IMG/VR virus record: IMGVR_UViG_3300037882_001175
Span: 1-38,073 of that record
Source: a virus
Strand: one strand, 5' to 3'
Length of the DNA stretch: 38,073 nt
Program-made: the position numbers and the translations under genes
The notes under the pieces: generated by a model
What the model was told of the DNA's origin: nothing
Seen by the model: only the letters and a program-made list of their open reading frames with translations
Databases searched by the model: none
Shown here: positions 6,654-13,802 of the stretch, piece by piece
Layout of the letters: each line of letters opens with the position of its first letter
Numbering within the stretch: the stretch's first letter is position 1

Positions 6654-7024
6654 TTATCAAGCTCCCGATAAAGACAGTATCAGAAGCAAATTTAAGTAGA
6701 GAGCATTGGACGAAAAAGCATAAAAGGCACAAGCTACAGAAAGAGGCGATAAAGCTTGCATGTAGTAGGCTAATAACACCCGATCTTTTACCCTGTACGA
6801 TTAAGTTAACTCGAATTGCTCCAAGAAAGTTAGATCAGTGGGAAAATCTCCCATGCAGCTTTAAATTTATCCTCGACTCGCTGGCTGATTTATTAGTCCC
6901 AGGCAAGGCAATAGGTCAATCCGATTCAGATAATCGAATACAGGTCATTTATGATCAAATTAAGGGTATTCCTCATGAATATGCAATTGAGATTGAGATA
7001 ATACCCACCCTTGATCACCAATAA
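6650..7024 (+). CDS. RusA-like Holliday-junction resolvase (variant active site)
   Basis: The protein is 124 aa from the ATG at 6650, chosen because it overlaps the preceding stop (ATGA) and yields the family N-terminus IIKLPIKTVSEANLSREHW. The middle TIKLTRIAPRKLD and the end DNRIQVIYDQ..YAIEIEI follow the order of phage RusA-like proteins. RusA enzymes cut Holliday junctions using a cluster of Asp residues. Here the usual D-D-D-N after RKL reads DQWENL, so at least one catalytic Asp is not in its usual place. This could be an inactive or re-arranged member. It closes the rightward replication operon. Confidence 0.6.
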   Translation: MIIKLPIKTVSEANLSREHWTKKHKRHKLQKEAIKLACSRLITPDLLPCTIKLTRIAPRKLDQWENLPCSFKFILDSLADLLVPGKAIGQSDSDNRIQVIYDQIKGIPHEYAIEIEIIPTLDHQ

Positions 7025-7036
7025 TTAAGTTTTTTG

Positions 7037-7297
7037 TTAGTTGTGGCAAATATGACGGACAAGAATTTCAACAGTAGCCTTTAACTCTGCTACTTCTTTT
7101 TTAAGAAAGCATATCTCTGCGTAAGTGCCTTTCCTAACTTTATTAGTCGACAGCTTTATTTCTTCCGTCATCCTGATAAGCCTCTCAACCTCAGTTTCAT
7201 TTATGCTCTGCCAAAAATCAAATTGGAGTTCATGCTTTACAAGTTTTATTTGACTTTGATCTATTGTTTTAAAAAATTCTATTGCTACGGAACTCAT
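7037..7297 (-). CDS. hypothetical 86-aa coiled-coil protein
   Basis: The C-terminal half is a clear heptad-like helix (ICFLKKEVAELKATVEILVRHI). It was not recognised. It is convergent with the replication operon, ending 12 bases from the resolvase stop. AAAGAAA precedes the ATG. Confidence 0.6.
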   Translation of the reverse strand: MSSVAIEFFKTIDQSQIKLVKHELQFDFWQSINETEVERLIRMTEEIKLSTNKVRKGTYAEICFLKKEVAELKATVEILVRHICHN

Positions 7298-7659
7298 TTT
7301 CTTTATCTATAATTTAAGATTAAAGAATATTGTACAATAAGAAGGAATAAAATGAAAGCAAAATAAGAAACCGTAAGTTGTATTCAGCAACCTACGGCAG
7401 AGTTCGTGGAGTCGAAGCCACTGTTTAGCTCAAAAACTAGGTGGGGACCAGTTGTTTTTGTATATATATATATATTTACAGCAATTGGGAATAAAAGAGA
7501 AGAAGTTTTAACAACAGCGAGACAAGTTAAAAACCTAAACCATGCCTCTCTGCTGAAAAAAGACGAACGTAGCACGATTGCTACGCCGCCAATTTTAGAG
7601 TTCAATTCAAAGTCTTAAACAATATTCAGTAAATTGATTCTACGTGAGAGATTAGCAAT
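7298..7659. other. gene-free structured stretch
   Basis: No frame with a ribosome-binding site is present. The stretch contains two hairpins (7371-7397 and 7568-7585), a TATATATATATAT run and a GTGG...CCAC small stem. See the candidate minus-strand RNA for an interpretation. Confidence 0.5.
7371..7620 (-). ncRNA. candidate small RNA / leader ending in an intrinsic terminator
   Basis: On the minus strand the segment starts near a 7-bp hairpin CGTAGCA-ATCG-TGCTACG (7568-7585) followed by a T-rich run. It ends in CCGTAGGTTG...CAACTTACGG (one A.C mismatch) followed by TTTCTTATTTT, the form of a Rho-independent terminator. Overlapping frames on both strands lack ribosome-binding sites. Such a compact hairpin-terminator unit would fit a phage regulatory RNA, for example of the P4 immunity-RNA kind. 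That comparison is only a resemblance. Confidence 0.35.
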
Positions 7660-7899
7660 TTAAGAATTTTCGTTCAAGGCTTCTTTGATAGTAAACCAAT
7701 GTTTATTTATCATCATGCCATTTTCAAAAACCGTGCTTTGATTTAAGACAAAACTATCAATAATTCCGATTAAATCTTTTCCGGTCATTAAAGATTCTGA
7801 TGAAAAAAAAGATTTAGCAAAATCATCTAATATTTTCATTCTATCCCTCATTAAAATATCAGAAATTTCGTTAATCTCTTTTCGGTCTGTCGATTCCAT
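7660..7899 (-). CDS. hypothetical 79-aa protein
   Basis: An acidic, helical protein (EINEISDILMRDRMKILDDFAKSFF...) that was not recognised. AAAAGG lies five bases before the ATG. The start overlaps the 40-aa signal-peptide gene by 29 bases in another frame. Confidence 0.6.
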   Translation of the reverse strand: MESTDRKEINEISDILMRDRMKILDDFAKSFFSSESLMTGKDLIGIIDSFVLNQSTVFENGMMINKHWFTIKEALNENS

Positions 7900-7993
7900 T
7901 AGTACCTTTTGGGGTTTGAGGTGCAGGCGGTGACTCTAAGCACAAGATACTAAACATAATCGCGGATAGCGTACATAATAAAAGTTTATTCAT
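7871..7993 (-). CDS. 40-aa signal-peptide/small exported protein
   Basis: The frame gives a basic-hydrophobic leader (MNKLLLCTLSAIMFSILC) followed by a short Pro-rich tail (ESPPAPQTPKGTNG). It resembles the small Pro-rich exported proteins, Rz1 among them, that lie inside other phage genes. The canonical lipobox spacing is not met (SIL before Cys), so lipidation is uncertain. It overlaps the 70-aa gene upstream and the 79-aa gene downstream. The start could also be the ATG three bases upstream. Confidence 0.5.
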   Translation of the reverse strand: MNKLLLCTLSAIMFSILCLESPPAPQTPKGTNGIDRPKRD

Positions 7994-8198
7994 CATCATC
8001 GCACCCGCAATCTTCATTGCAACCCTTAACAAGCTTTTCTAATACAGATTCAAGTCTATCAATTTCAATGTAGCACTCATTAAGTTTACTGCCAAGCATT
8101 GCCATTTGTCTCGTATACATAGTTTCGCATTTATGCAAAGTTTTAAGTTTCTCTTCAAGTTGCTCAACAATAATTTTTGAATCATTTTCATCTAACAT
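7986..8198 (-). CDS. hypothetical 70-aa coiled-coil protein
   Basis: The start at 8198 is chosen because GAGG lies eight bases upstream; a longer frame would need a TTG at 8228 without a ribosome-binding site. A central helix (KIIVEQLEEKLKTLHKCETM..., RLESVLEKLVKG) looks like a coiled coil, and the C-terminus is an acidic Cys cluster (CNEDCGCDDDE). It was not recognised. Confidence 0.6.
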   Translation of the reverse strand: MLDENDSKIIVEQLEEKLKTLHKCETMYTRQMAMLGSKLNECYIEIDRLESVLEKLVKGCNEDCGCDDDE

Positions 8199-8220
8199 AT
8201 TTTTTACCTCAATTTTTTTC

Positions 8221-8271
8221 TTACACAATATTCGGATTTTCGATATATATCAAGATGAAGTTATTAACCAT
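8221..8271 (-). CDS. possible 16-aa leader peptide
   Basis: A strong AAGGGAG stands seven bases before an ATG that opens a 16-codon frame (MVNNFILIYIENPNIV). It stops 22 bases before the start of the 70-aa gene. It may be a leader peptide for that gene or a chance frame. Confidence 0.3.
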   Translation of the reverse strand: MVNNFILIYIENPNIV

Positions 8272-8310
8272 AATTTTTCTCCCTTTTTTGTAGTTAATCG
8301 GTGTTACTTT

Positions 8311-8343
8311 CTAGCACTCCTTAAAAAAGAGTGCTAGTTTTTT
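8311..8343 (+). terminator. strong intrinsic terminator in the rightward sense
   Basis: CTAGCACTC and GAGTGCTAG form a perfect 9-bp stem around a 9-base A-rich loop, and TTTTTTATTTT follows on the plus strand. All neighbouring genes are on the minus strand, so it either stops read-through from the replication operon or ends an unannotated rightward RNA. Confidence 0.7.
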
Positions 8344-8524
8344 ATTTTATATTATGTCTCTCATCAAAATATCCTTTTTGGAAATTTCCGATAATTTCTT
8401 TATTATTTTTTCCGTCAAATAAATGCTCAATATCTTTTAAGCCTATAGTGTAACCCTCATTTGTATTTTTTAAAAAACAATTTCTTCCGATTAATCGTGC
8501 TTCTTTGTATAAATCATTTTTCAT
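8342..8524 (-). CDS. hypothetical 60-aa protein
   Basis: A small basic protein (MKNDLYKEARLIGRNCFLKN...) that was not recognised. Its start overlaps the end of the ribbon-helix-helix gene by 11 bases, and AGAGGCGG lies upstream. Its C-terminus overlaps the T-run of the plus-strand terminator. Confidence 0.6.
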   Translation of the reverse strand: MKNDLYKEARLIGRNCFLKNTNEGYTIGLKDIEHLFDGKNNKEIIGNFQKGYFDERHNIK

Positions 8525-8660
8525 TTTTTACCGCCTCTTTTATCAGCTCATAAACATAATCCTGCATAGATTTGCCAAGATCAACGCAAACATGTTTCAT
8601 TCTTTTGTGTGTTACGGGATCAAACCTAATATGTAACATCATACTTTCTTTTTGATTCAT
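8514..8660 (-). CDS. ribbon-helix-helix DNA-binding protein (48 aa)
   Basis: The frame gives a short N-terminal strand (ESMMLHIRFDP), then two helices separated by the G-x-S-x-Q-D turn (THKRMKHVCVDLGKSMQDYV followed by YELIKEAVKNEK). This is the Arc/CopG/ParG-type ribbon-helix-helix layout, in which paired strands from a dimer insert into the DNA major groove. The ATG overlaps the stop of the upstream membrane-protein gene (ATGA) and the end overlaps the next gene. It is probably a local transcription regulator, and could alternatively be a partition or antitoxin-type protein. Confidence 0.65.
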   Translation of the reverse strand: MNQKESMMLHIRFDPVTHKRMKHVCVDLGKSMQDYVYELIKEAVKNEK

Positions 8661-8815
8661 TTATTTTTCCTTAACGTTAAAGATGTAACTTGTAGCAATG
8701 TAGCAAAACAAATTGAAGTAAGCATCTCAATTTTATCTTCGTAATAAAGATCATAGCAAGCAGATATCATAAAGATACCTGCTACAAAGGTTAAAAATGT
8801 TGCAATGTTATTCAT
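8657..8815 (-). CDS. 52-aa membrane protein
   Basis: The start at 8815 is preferred over one at 8860 because AGAGGAAAC lies just before it and the ATG overlaps the preceding stop. Two hydrophobic segments (IATFLTFVAGIFMISACY and MLTSICFATLLQVTSLTL) suggest a hairpin in the inner membrane. No family was recognised. It might act in superinfection exclusion or as a holin-like protein, but no feature shows this. Confidence 0.6.
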   Translation of the reverse strand: MNNIATFLTFVAGIFMISACYDLYYEDKIEMLTSICFATLLQVTSLTLRKNK

Positions 8816-9057
8816 TTTGTTTCCTCTAACTTTTCTACTTCTATTAAAAATATTTTGCATGCTTCTTGTGTTATATTTACTCTATCGAAATAGTGTGACT
8901 CGATAAAGTCATTAAATAATGTTTCTGCTTCATGATCTGTCTCTATGCGTGACATCATTGCAAATTTAGGGCTATTTACAATATTTCTTGCCTCAACTTT
9001 TGAAAAAGAGCCATCTTTAAAGCACATTAAGAGAAAATCTGCCATGTCTGTAATCAT
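8812..9057 (-). CDS. hypothetical 81-aa protein, first gene of the leftward accessory operon
   Basis: The ATG at 9057 has AAAGG nine bases upstream; an alternative at 9066 would place AGG directly against the start. The protein is helical (DMADFLLMCFKDGSFSKVEA...) and unrecognised. It is the first cistron after the strong promoter at 9094-9122 and ends in ATGA overlap with the membrane protein. Confidence 0.65.
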   Translation of the reverse strand: MITDMADFLLMCFKDGSFSKVEARNIVNSPKFAMMSRIETDHEAETLFNDFIESHYFDRVNITQEACKIFLIEVEKLEETK

Positions 9058-9078
9058 CGTAACCATCCTTTAGGTTTG

Positions 9079-9122
9079 TTGTGTTATGATACCAATATAA
9101 CAAAGTTACAAATATAACACAA
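9079..9122. promoter_or_regulatory. inverted and direct repeats over the leftward promoter (operator candidate)
   Basis: TTGTGTTAT (9079-9087) and ATAACACAA (9114-9122) are perfect inverted half-sites. AATATAACA is repeated directly at 9094-9102 and 9111-9119, 17 bp apart. The repeats cover both promoter boxes, so a bound repressor would block the accessory operon. Confidence 0.5.
9094..9122 (-). promoter_or_regulatory. strong leftward promoter
   Basis: On the minus strand TTGTGT (9117-9122) and TATATT (9094-9099) are separated by exactly 17 bases. The start point would be near 9087, about 30 bases before the first ATG. It drives the accessory genes 9057-7660. Confidence 0.6.
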
Positions 9123-9180
9123 GAAAAAAGATTGCTTTTATTTAATAAATTAAATACTTTACGGTGTAACAGGTGGTAAA

Positions 9181-9456
9181 ATGTTTAGAGTAGGGCAAAA
9201 ACTCGAAGGCGAAAAGAACAAAGTTTTTACTTATCCTATGTGTGAATACGACGAAAACGGCTTTGTAGATGCTTCTAAGTATATCCCGGTAGACTTTGAT
9301 TTGTTGTTGTTAGAGTGTGAGAACGATAACCTTAAATTTAATATTTATGGATGGCACACAGGCAACGGATGGGATGGTTTTAGGTATAACGGTGAAAAGG
9401 TTTTGCGTTGGAAAAAGAAACATAGTAACGAAGATATAATAAAAGAGTATCATTAG
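9181..9456 (+). CDS. hypothetical 91-aa protein preceding terminase
   Basis: A compact, Trp- and Tyr-rich protein (GWHTGNGWDGFRYNGEKVLRW) that was not recognised. ACAGGTGG precedes the ATG. A possible promoter, TTGCTT and TACTTT with 17 bases between, lies upstream at ~9133-9161. It opens the rightward late region. Confidence 0.65.
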   Translation: MFRVGQKLEGEKNKVFTYPMCEYDENGFVDASKYIPVDFDLLLLECENDNLKFNIYGWHTGNGWDGFRYNGEKVLRWKKKHSNEDIIKEYH

Positions 9457-9460
9457 AGAT

Positions 9461-9928
9461 ATGGCAGAAGAGAAATACACAGGCGGTCGTTTTAGAAAAC
9501 ATGATCGTGATGATATAGCTAATAAACTTGTTGAATGGGCAAAATTAAGTACTAGTATAAATCTTTGTAAATTCTGTTTTGAAAACGAAATAATACCTCA
9601 ACAACTTTCAGAATGGGCAAAAAATGATGATAACTTTCGCGAAGCACTACAATTTGCTAGAGTATGTTTAGGTTTTAGAAGAGAAGAAAAGTTAAATTCC
9701 GGTGAAATACATACAGTAGGATATAATCTAAATGCCTCAACGTATGATTACTTTTTAAAAGAAGAAAAACGAGATCAAATTACCTTCGAATCGGAAGTAC
9801 GAAAAAAAGAACAAACCGAAATTGTTGATAAATATGTTTTTGGATTAAATTATAAAAATGACAGTAACGATACAATCCAAATTCCATCCGAGAGTTTACC
9901 AGATACCACCCCTTCAAGCACTGAATAA
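9461..9928 (+). CDS. terS: probable terminase small subunit
   Basis: The protein is 155 aa. It has an N-terminal helical DNA-binding-like domain (DIANKLVEWAKLSTSINLCKFCFEN, QQLSEWAKNDDNFREALQFA) resembling small-subunit helix-turn-helix regions, then a basic helix and a Ser/Thr-rich tail. The small subunit recognises the packaging site and recruits the large subunit. The call relies on the gene order: it overlaps the large-subunit gene by 71 bases. Confidence 0.65.
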   Translation: MAEEKYTGGRFRKHDRDDIANKLVEWAKLSTSINLCKFCFENEIIPQQLSEWAKNDDNFREALQFARVCLGFRREEKLNSGEIHTVGYNLNASTYDYFLKEEKRDQITFESEVRKKEQTEIVDKYVFGLNYKNDSNDTIQIPSESLPDTTPSSTE

Positions 9929-11159
9929 AGGCACTAAGCGTTTAATTTGGTGTTGCCATCGAAGAGCTGGTAAAGATTTAACGATATTTAATTGGTGCAT
10001 AGAACAGCTTGTTAAAGAAACATGCACTTGTTTTTATATCATGCCCACATACTCACAAGCTAAAAAAGTTATTTGGGACTCTACTACAAATGACGGCTTA
10101 CGAATTTTAGATTATATTCCAGAACAGTTTATTGCTCAAAAAAATCAACAGGAAATGAAGATACGCCTTATAAACGGCTCTCTATTTCAGCTCATAGGTT
10201 CAGATAACATTGATAGCTTGATGGGTACTAACCCTAAGATTGTTGTCTTTTCAGAGTATGCTTTACAAACACCTGACGCATGGGATTTTATACGCCCTAT
10301 CTTAAAGATTAATGGCGGTACAGCGATTTTTATTAGTACGCCACGAGGTCGTAATCACTTTTACGATCTTTATCAAATGGCTAAAACTCAACCTGATTGG
10401 TGGGCGCAGACACTAACGTATAAAGATACGGGCATTTTAACAGAAGAAGACGTAAAGAAAGAAATACAAGAGGGGATGAGTGAGGAACTTGCACAACAAG
10501 AATATGGATGCTCATTTGATAGGGGGGTTGACGGTGCATTTTACGCTAAACTTGTTACTAAAATGCGCAATGAGGATCGCATCATTCCTCTTAATTATGA
10601 TCCTTATAAGCTTGTACACGTTTCCTTTGATCTTGGCTGGGATGATTCTACTGCTATTATTTTTTTTCAGATTGATGGCGATCAGATAAAGATTATAGAT
10701 TGTGAAGAGCATAGCAACAAGACGCTGCACTGGTACAAAGATTTGCTTACAAACAAAGGGTACAAATATGGAACTTATCTATTTCCTCATGACGTGGAAC
10801 ATGTTGACGGTTTATCAACAGGATTAACACGTAGGGAAATATTGGAAGATATGCAAATTCCTGTTACAGTGGTTCCACGTTCTTTTATTGTTGATGGCAT
10901 AGAGGCTGTTAAAGTATTATTGTCCTCTCGTATTATTATCAATAGTAATAAATGTATGCCTTTGATAAAGTCTATTGAAAATTATCATAGAGAATATGAT
11001 GAACACAAGAAAGTGTATAAAGAAAAACCATGTCACGACTGGTCAAGTCATTATAATGATTCCCTTAGATATTTAGCAGAAGGATTAAGGTTTATCCATC
11101 AGGTTAAGAGAGGTGGTGATGACGACATAAAAGCAATTAATGCCTACTGGGGGTTATAG
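9858..11159 (+). CDS. terL: terminase large subunit
   Basis: The protein is 433 aa. The ATPase part has the Walker A variant CCHRRAGKD near residue 35, FYIMPTYSQAKK, and the Walker B region IVVFSEYA with a catalytic Glu, followed by the coupling motif AIFISTPRGRNHFYD. The C-terminal nuclease shows SFDLGWDDSTAI (first metal-binding Asp) and CHDWSSHYNDSLRY (terminal Asp pair). It pumps DNA into the prohead through the portal encoded downstream. Length is normal for the family. The start overlaps terS by 71 bases, and no strong ribosome-binding site is seen before it. Confidence 0.93.
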   Translation: MTVTIQSKFHPRVYQIPPLQALNKGTKRLIWCCHRRAGKDLTIFNWCIEQLVKETCTCFYIMPTYSQAKKVIWDSTTNDGLRILDYIPEQFIAQKNQQEMKIRLINGSLFQLIGSDNIDSLMGTNPKIVVFSEYALQTPDAWDFIRPILKINGGTAIFISTPRGRNHFYDLYQMAKTQPDWWAQTLTYKDTGILTEEDVKKEIQEGMSEELAQQEYGCSFDRGVDGAFYAKLVTKMRNEDRIIPLNYDPYKLVHVSFDLGWDDSTAIIFFQIDGDQIKIIDCEEHSNKTLHWYKDLLTNKGYKYGTYLFPHDVEHVDGLSTGLTRREILEDMQIPVTVVPRSFIVDGIEAVKVLLSSRIIINSNKCMPLIKSIENYHREYDEHKKVYKEKPCHDWSSHYNDSLRYLAEGLRFIHQVKRGGDDDIKAINAYWGL

Positions 11160-11160
11160 A

Positions 11161-11418
11161 ATGAATGTTTTTCTTGATATGATACATAAATCAAATAAAA
11201 AGCATTTTATAGGTGATTTAAAATGTTGCGGAGAAACCCCAGACTATGTATTTAAGGATATATTTGTTTTAAAAAAAATGCCTTCTTTATCAATCAGATG
11301 TGATAAATGCAATAAAGAAAAAACTATGTATTTAAATAAAAACATTAAATTTCATTGTGAAGATCCTACTTTGCTTGAGGCTATAAAAATTTTAAAATCA
11401 AAATGGAATGAAGAATGA
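11161..11418 (+). CDS. hypothetical 85-aa zinc-ribbon-like protein
   Basis: The ATG at 11161 follows the terminase stop by one base; an upstream in-frame start would lie in terL. Cys pairs LKCCG and RCDKC and the ending AIKILKSKWNEE recall Lar-type zinc ribbons, which end in a helix with WN. Function unknown. Confidence 0.6.
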   Translation: MNVFLDMIHKSNKKHFIGDLKCCGETPDYVFKDIFVLKKMPSLSIRCDKCNKEKTMYLNKNIKFHCEDPTLLEAIKILKSKWNEE

Positions 11419-11687
11419 CTAACGAATTACAATGTAAAACCGCTTTACATGATGAAGATATTTGTAAAATACAACACATGATAAGCAAGATCGATCGTCT
11501 CAATGAAAAGTGTGAAGAAAATATGCAGCGTTTAAATGCTATGATGTTAGAGCTAAAAGGAATTATTGCAATGGTAAGACCTATGGCTAAGAAAAATGAA
11601 TGGTATGGTGAAGAATTCATTATTAAAGATGAATTGGGTAAACCAGACATAAAATATTCTATCAACTATCAACCACCAAAAGATTAA
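11415..11687 (+). CDS. hypothetical 90-aa coiled-coil protein
   Basis: A helical protein with heptads (ICKIQHMISKIDRLNEKCEE, NMQRLNAMMLELKGII). The ATG overlaps the preceding TGA. Its codons 7-12 contain copy 2 of the dispersed palindrome. It was not recognised. Confidence 0.6.
   Translation: MTNELQCKTALHDEDICKIQHMISKIDRLNEKCEENMQRLNAMMLELKGIIAMVRPMAKKNEWYGEEFIIKDELGKPDIKYSINYQPPKD
11433..11449. repeat. dispersed 17-bp palindrome, copy 2
   Basis: TGTAAAACCGCTTTACA has perfect TGTAAA/TTTACA arms around ACCGC. It reads as Cys-Lys-Thr-Ala-Leu in the 90-aa gene. Confidence 0.65.
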
Positions 11688-11700
11688 TTGAAATAAACCC

Positions 11701-11733
11701 TTGACACTGTTATTTTGAAATAAAAAATATAAT
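11701..11733 (+). promoter_or_regulatory. possible promoter before the portal gene
   Basis: Consensus-quality hexamers TTGACA (11701-11706) and TATAAT (11728-11733) are present, but the 21-base spacing is longer than usual. It may be weak or need an activator. Confidence 0.3.
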
Positions 11734-11741
11734 GGTGTTTA

Positions 11742-13766
11742 ATGCCTAGATCCAACGATCCAATTTTCTTTCCAGGGCTTGAAAAAGACAATGACATCAA
11801 GCGCATGATGCAAGCTAATTATACTGATTCTATTACAAATTTGCAGGTACAATGGGCGCAAGCAGATTTAGATGAAAGAACGTGGCTTGGTGATCCTGAC
11901 GCTTGGTCTTCTTTATATCCTATTGGTTTCCATCAAAAAAGAAAGATGTTTAACTTTAACCTAACGCATTCTAGCGTTATGATGGTTACCGGACATCAAC
12001 GACGCAATCGTAAATCTACAATCGTTATTCCCGTTGTATCACCTATTCAAAAGACAGCAGATCAACTGACTAAATGCTTGTTTCACGTTCACAAGAAAAA
12101 TGGTTATGGAATATACTCCGATGCCTTTGAAAAAGGGTCTTTAGTTCAAGGCTTTGGGCTTGTTTCAATATTTCCAGACTATGCCTCTGATCCTATTTCA
12201 CCAGATATTCGTTTAAGATATGTTGATTTTAAATCCATAATGATTGACCCTTTTTTCAGACAAAAAGATTTATCAGACTGTCGCTACGTACATACAAGAC
12301 AGTATTTCTCAAAAGAAGAAGCTAAGTTTTTATATCCCGATCACGCCGAAGAAATAGAAAATACGCCATCTTTTAATCCTCAAGACAATAAATTCTACTA
12401 CATGCCAGAAAACTTCGGTTTGACTGTCAGGAATCTCATGGCTATTGATGAATATTGGTATCTCTCACAAAGAGAAGCTATCTACGCTGTCGATGAAAAC
12501 ACACAGGAAGTAAAAGAAATCTTTGGAGACGAAGAAGATATCCGTGTTATCATGCAACAGTTTAAGGGGCAACTAAAGCTTATTCGTAAACCTAAACAGA
12601 CCGTCAGCCGTGCTATTTTAATTAACGGTCGCGTTATGAGCGATGAGCAAAGACCTTACGGTATCGATCGTTACCCATATGTAGGATTCTATGGTAACTT
12701 TAATCCAGATACTCCTTACATTGGTTACAAGTTTAAAGGCATGGTTCGCGATATGCGAGATGCTCAGTATCTTTATAACGTGCGAAAAGTTACAGATTTA
12801 GATATTCTTGCATCACAGCAACAAGGATTAAAGGTTAAAAAAGGTGCTTTAGTTACTCCAGATGACAGTTTAAACGTAGGTAACGGGCGTGTATTAGTTA
12901 TTAGCGATAAGCCACAATATACTATGGATGATGTGCAACCAATGCAAATCATACCTCCATCTCCTGTAATGCTACAGATGGAAGACATGCTAAAGCAAGT
13001 CATGCGTGAAATCTCGGGTGTCAACGAAGAACTACTAGGCGCTGCAATTGATGATAAGGCAGGCGTACTATCAATGCTTCGTCAAAGTGCAGGGCTTACC
13101 ACATTACAAAAATACTTTGATAACTTTGATGAGTCGCAGCAAGAATGCGGAGATATCATAGTTCAAATGATTCAACATTTTTGGAGCTACGGAAAAGTAA
13201 AGCAAGTGATAGGCGAGGAGCCGACACCTGAATTTGACGATAAAGCATTCTTTAATTACGGAGCTAAAGTTGTTAAGGGTGTTCTTACAGAGACACAAGA
13301 GCAATTAGAATTAGCACAGCTATTTGAGTTACAACAAAGATTCGGCGAAGTATTTCCTGCAGAAGAAATTATCGAGGTTATGACGATACAAAATAAAGAT
13401 CGTATCATACAAAAACTACAAGCTAATCAGCAACAGCAACAAGAGCAACAGCAAAAAATGGCTGAAATGCAAATGCAACAAATGCAGGTGGATAATGAAA
13501 CCAAACTTAGCTACGCTAACGCACAGGATGGACTTGCAAAAGAACGTGTTGCTAAAATACAAACAGATATGGCAGTTGCAGAGGATAAGCTTAAACGGGC
13601 GCATACGGAAGATACGGCGTCACTATTAAATATATTGAAGGCGATAAAAGAATTAGAAGGTATGGATTTATCACAGCTAGAGCAAAAGATAAACATTATA
13701 AATAACATACAAACAGAAGTAACTTCCACGCCGACAACTGGACAAAATCAAGTAAATGTAGCATAA
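11742..13766 (+). CDS. portal protein (P22 gp1-like)
   Basis: The protein is 674 aa, the length of P22-type portals. The N-terminal region has the family features RTWLGDPDAW, FNFNLTHSSVMMVTGHQRRNR and SDAFEKGSLVQGFGLVSIF, a wing with RLRYVDFKSIMIDPFFRQKDLSDC, and the stem/crown region EMLKQVMREISGVNEELLGA with DDKAGVLSMLRQ. The C-terminal 110 residues are a Gln-rich coiled coil (ANQQQQQEQQQKMAEMQMQQ) that could form the barrel. A ring of twelve sits at one vertex of the head and is the channel for DNA entry and exit. Confidence 0.9.
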   Translation: MPRSNDPIFFPGLEKDNDIKRMMQANYTDSITNLQVQWAQADLDERTWLGDPDAWSSLYPIGFHQKRKMFNFNLTHSSVMMVTGHQRRNRKSTIVIPVVSPIQKTADQLTKCLFHVHKKNGYGIYSDAFEKGSLVQGFGLVSIFPDYASDPISPDIRLRYVDFKSIMIDPFFRQKDLSDCRYVHTRQYFSKEEAKFLYPDHAEEIENTPSFNPQDNKFYYMPENFGLTVRNLMAIDEYWYLSQREAIYAVDENTQEVKEIFGDEEDIRVIMQQFKGQLKLIRKPKQTVSRAILINGRVMSDEQRPYGIDRYPYVGFYGNFNPDTPYIGYKFKGMVRDMRDAQYLYNVRKVTDLDILASQQQGLKVKKGALVTPDDSLNVGNGRVLVISDKPQYTMDDVQPMQIIPPSPVMLQMEDMLKQVMREISGVNEELLGAAIDDKAGVLSMLRQSAGLTTLQKYFDNFDESQQECGDIIVQMIQHFWSYGKVKQVIGEEPTPEFDDKAFFNYGAKVVKGVLTETQEQLELAQLFELQQRFGEVFPAEEIIEVMTIQNKDRIIQKLQANQQQQQEQQQKMAEMQMQQMQVDNETKLSYANAQDGLAKERVAKIQTDMAVAEDKLKRAHTEDTASLLNILKAIKELEGMDLSQLEQKINIINNIQTEVTSTPTTGQNQVNVA

Positions 13767-13802
13767 TTAATTTTAAATCAGCCTAACGGCTAAGGAGACA
13801 AA

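Noticed and set aside
7400-7440. tRNA-like arm (TTCGACT with flanking GTGG/CCAC on the minus strand)
   Set aside because: The stem-loop sizes do not fit a T-arm and no acceptor, D or anticodon arms could be drawn.
7384-7618. Overlapping 70- and 73-codon frames on both strands
   Set aside because: Both lack ribosome-binding sites and overlap the hairpins; the region is better read as structured RNA.
11433-11449. Reading the palindrome as a TyrR box
   Set aside because: The arms match TGTAAA/TTTACA but the spacer is five bases, not six, and the sites lie inside genes with a conserved CCGC centre.
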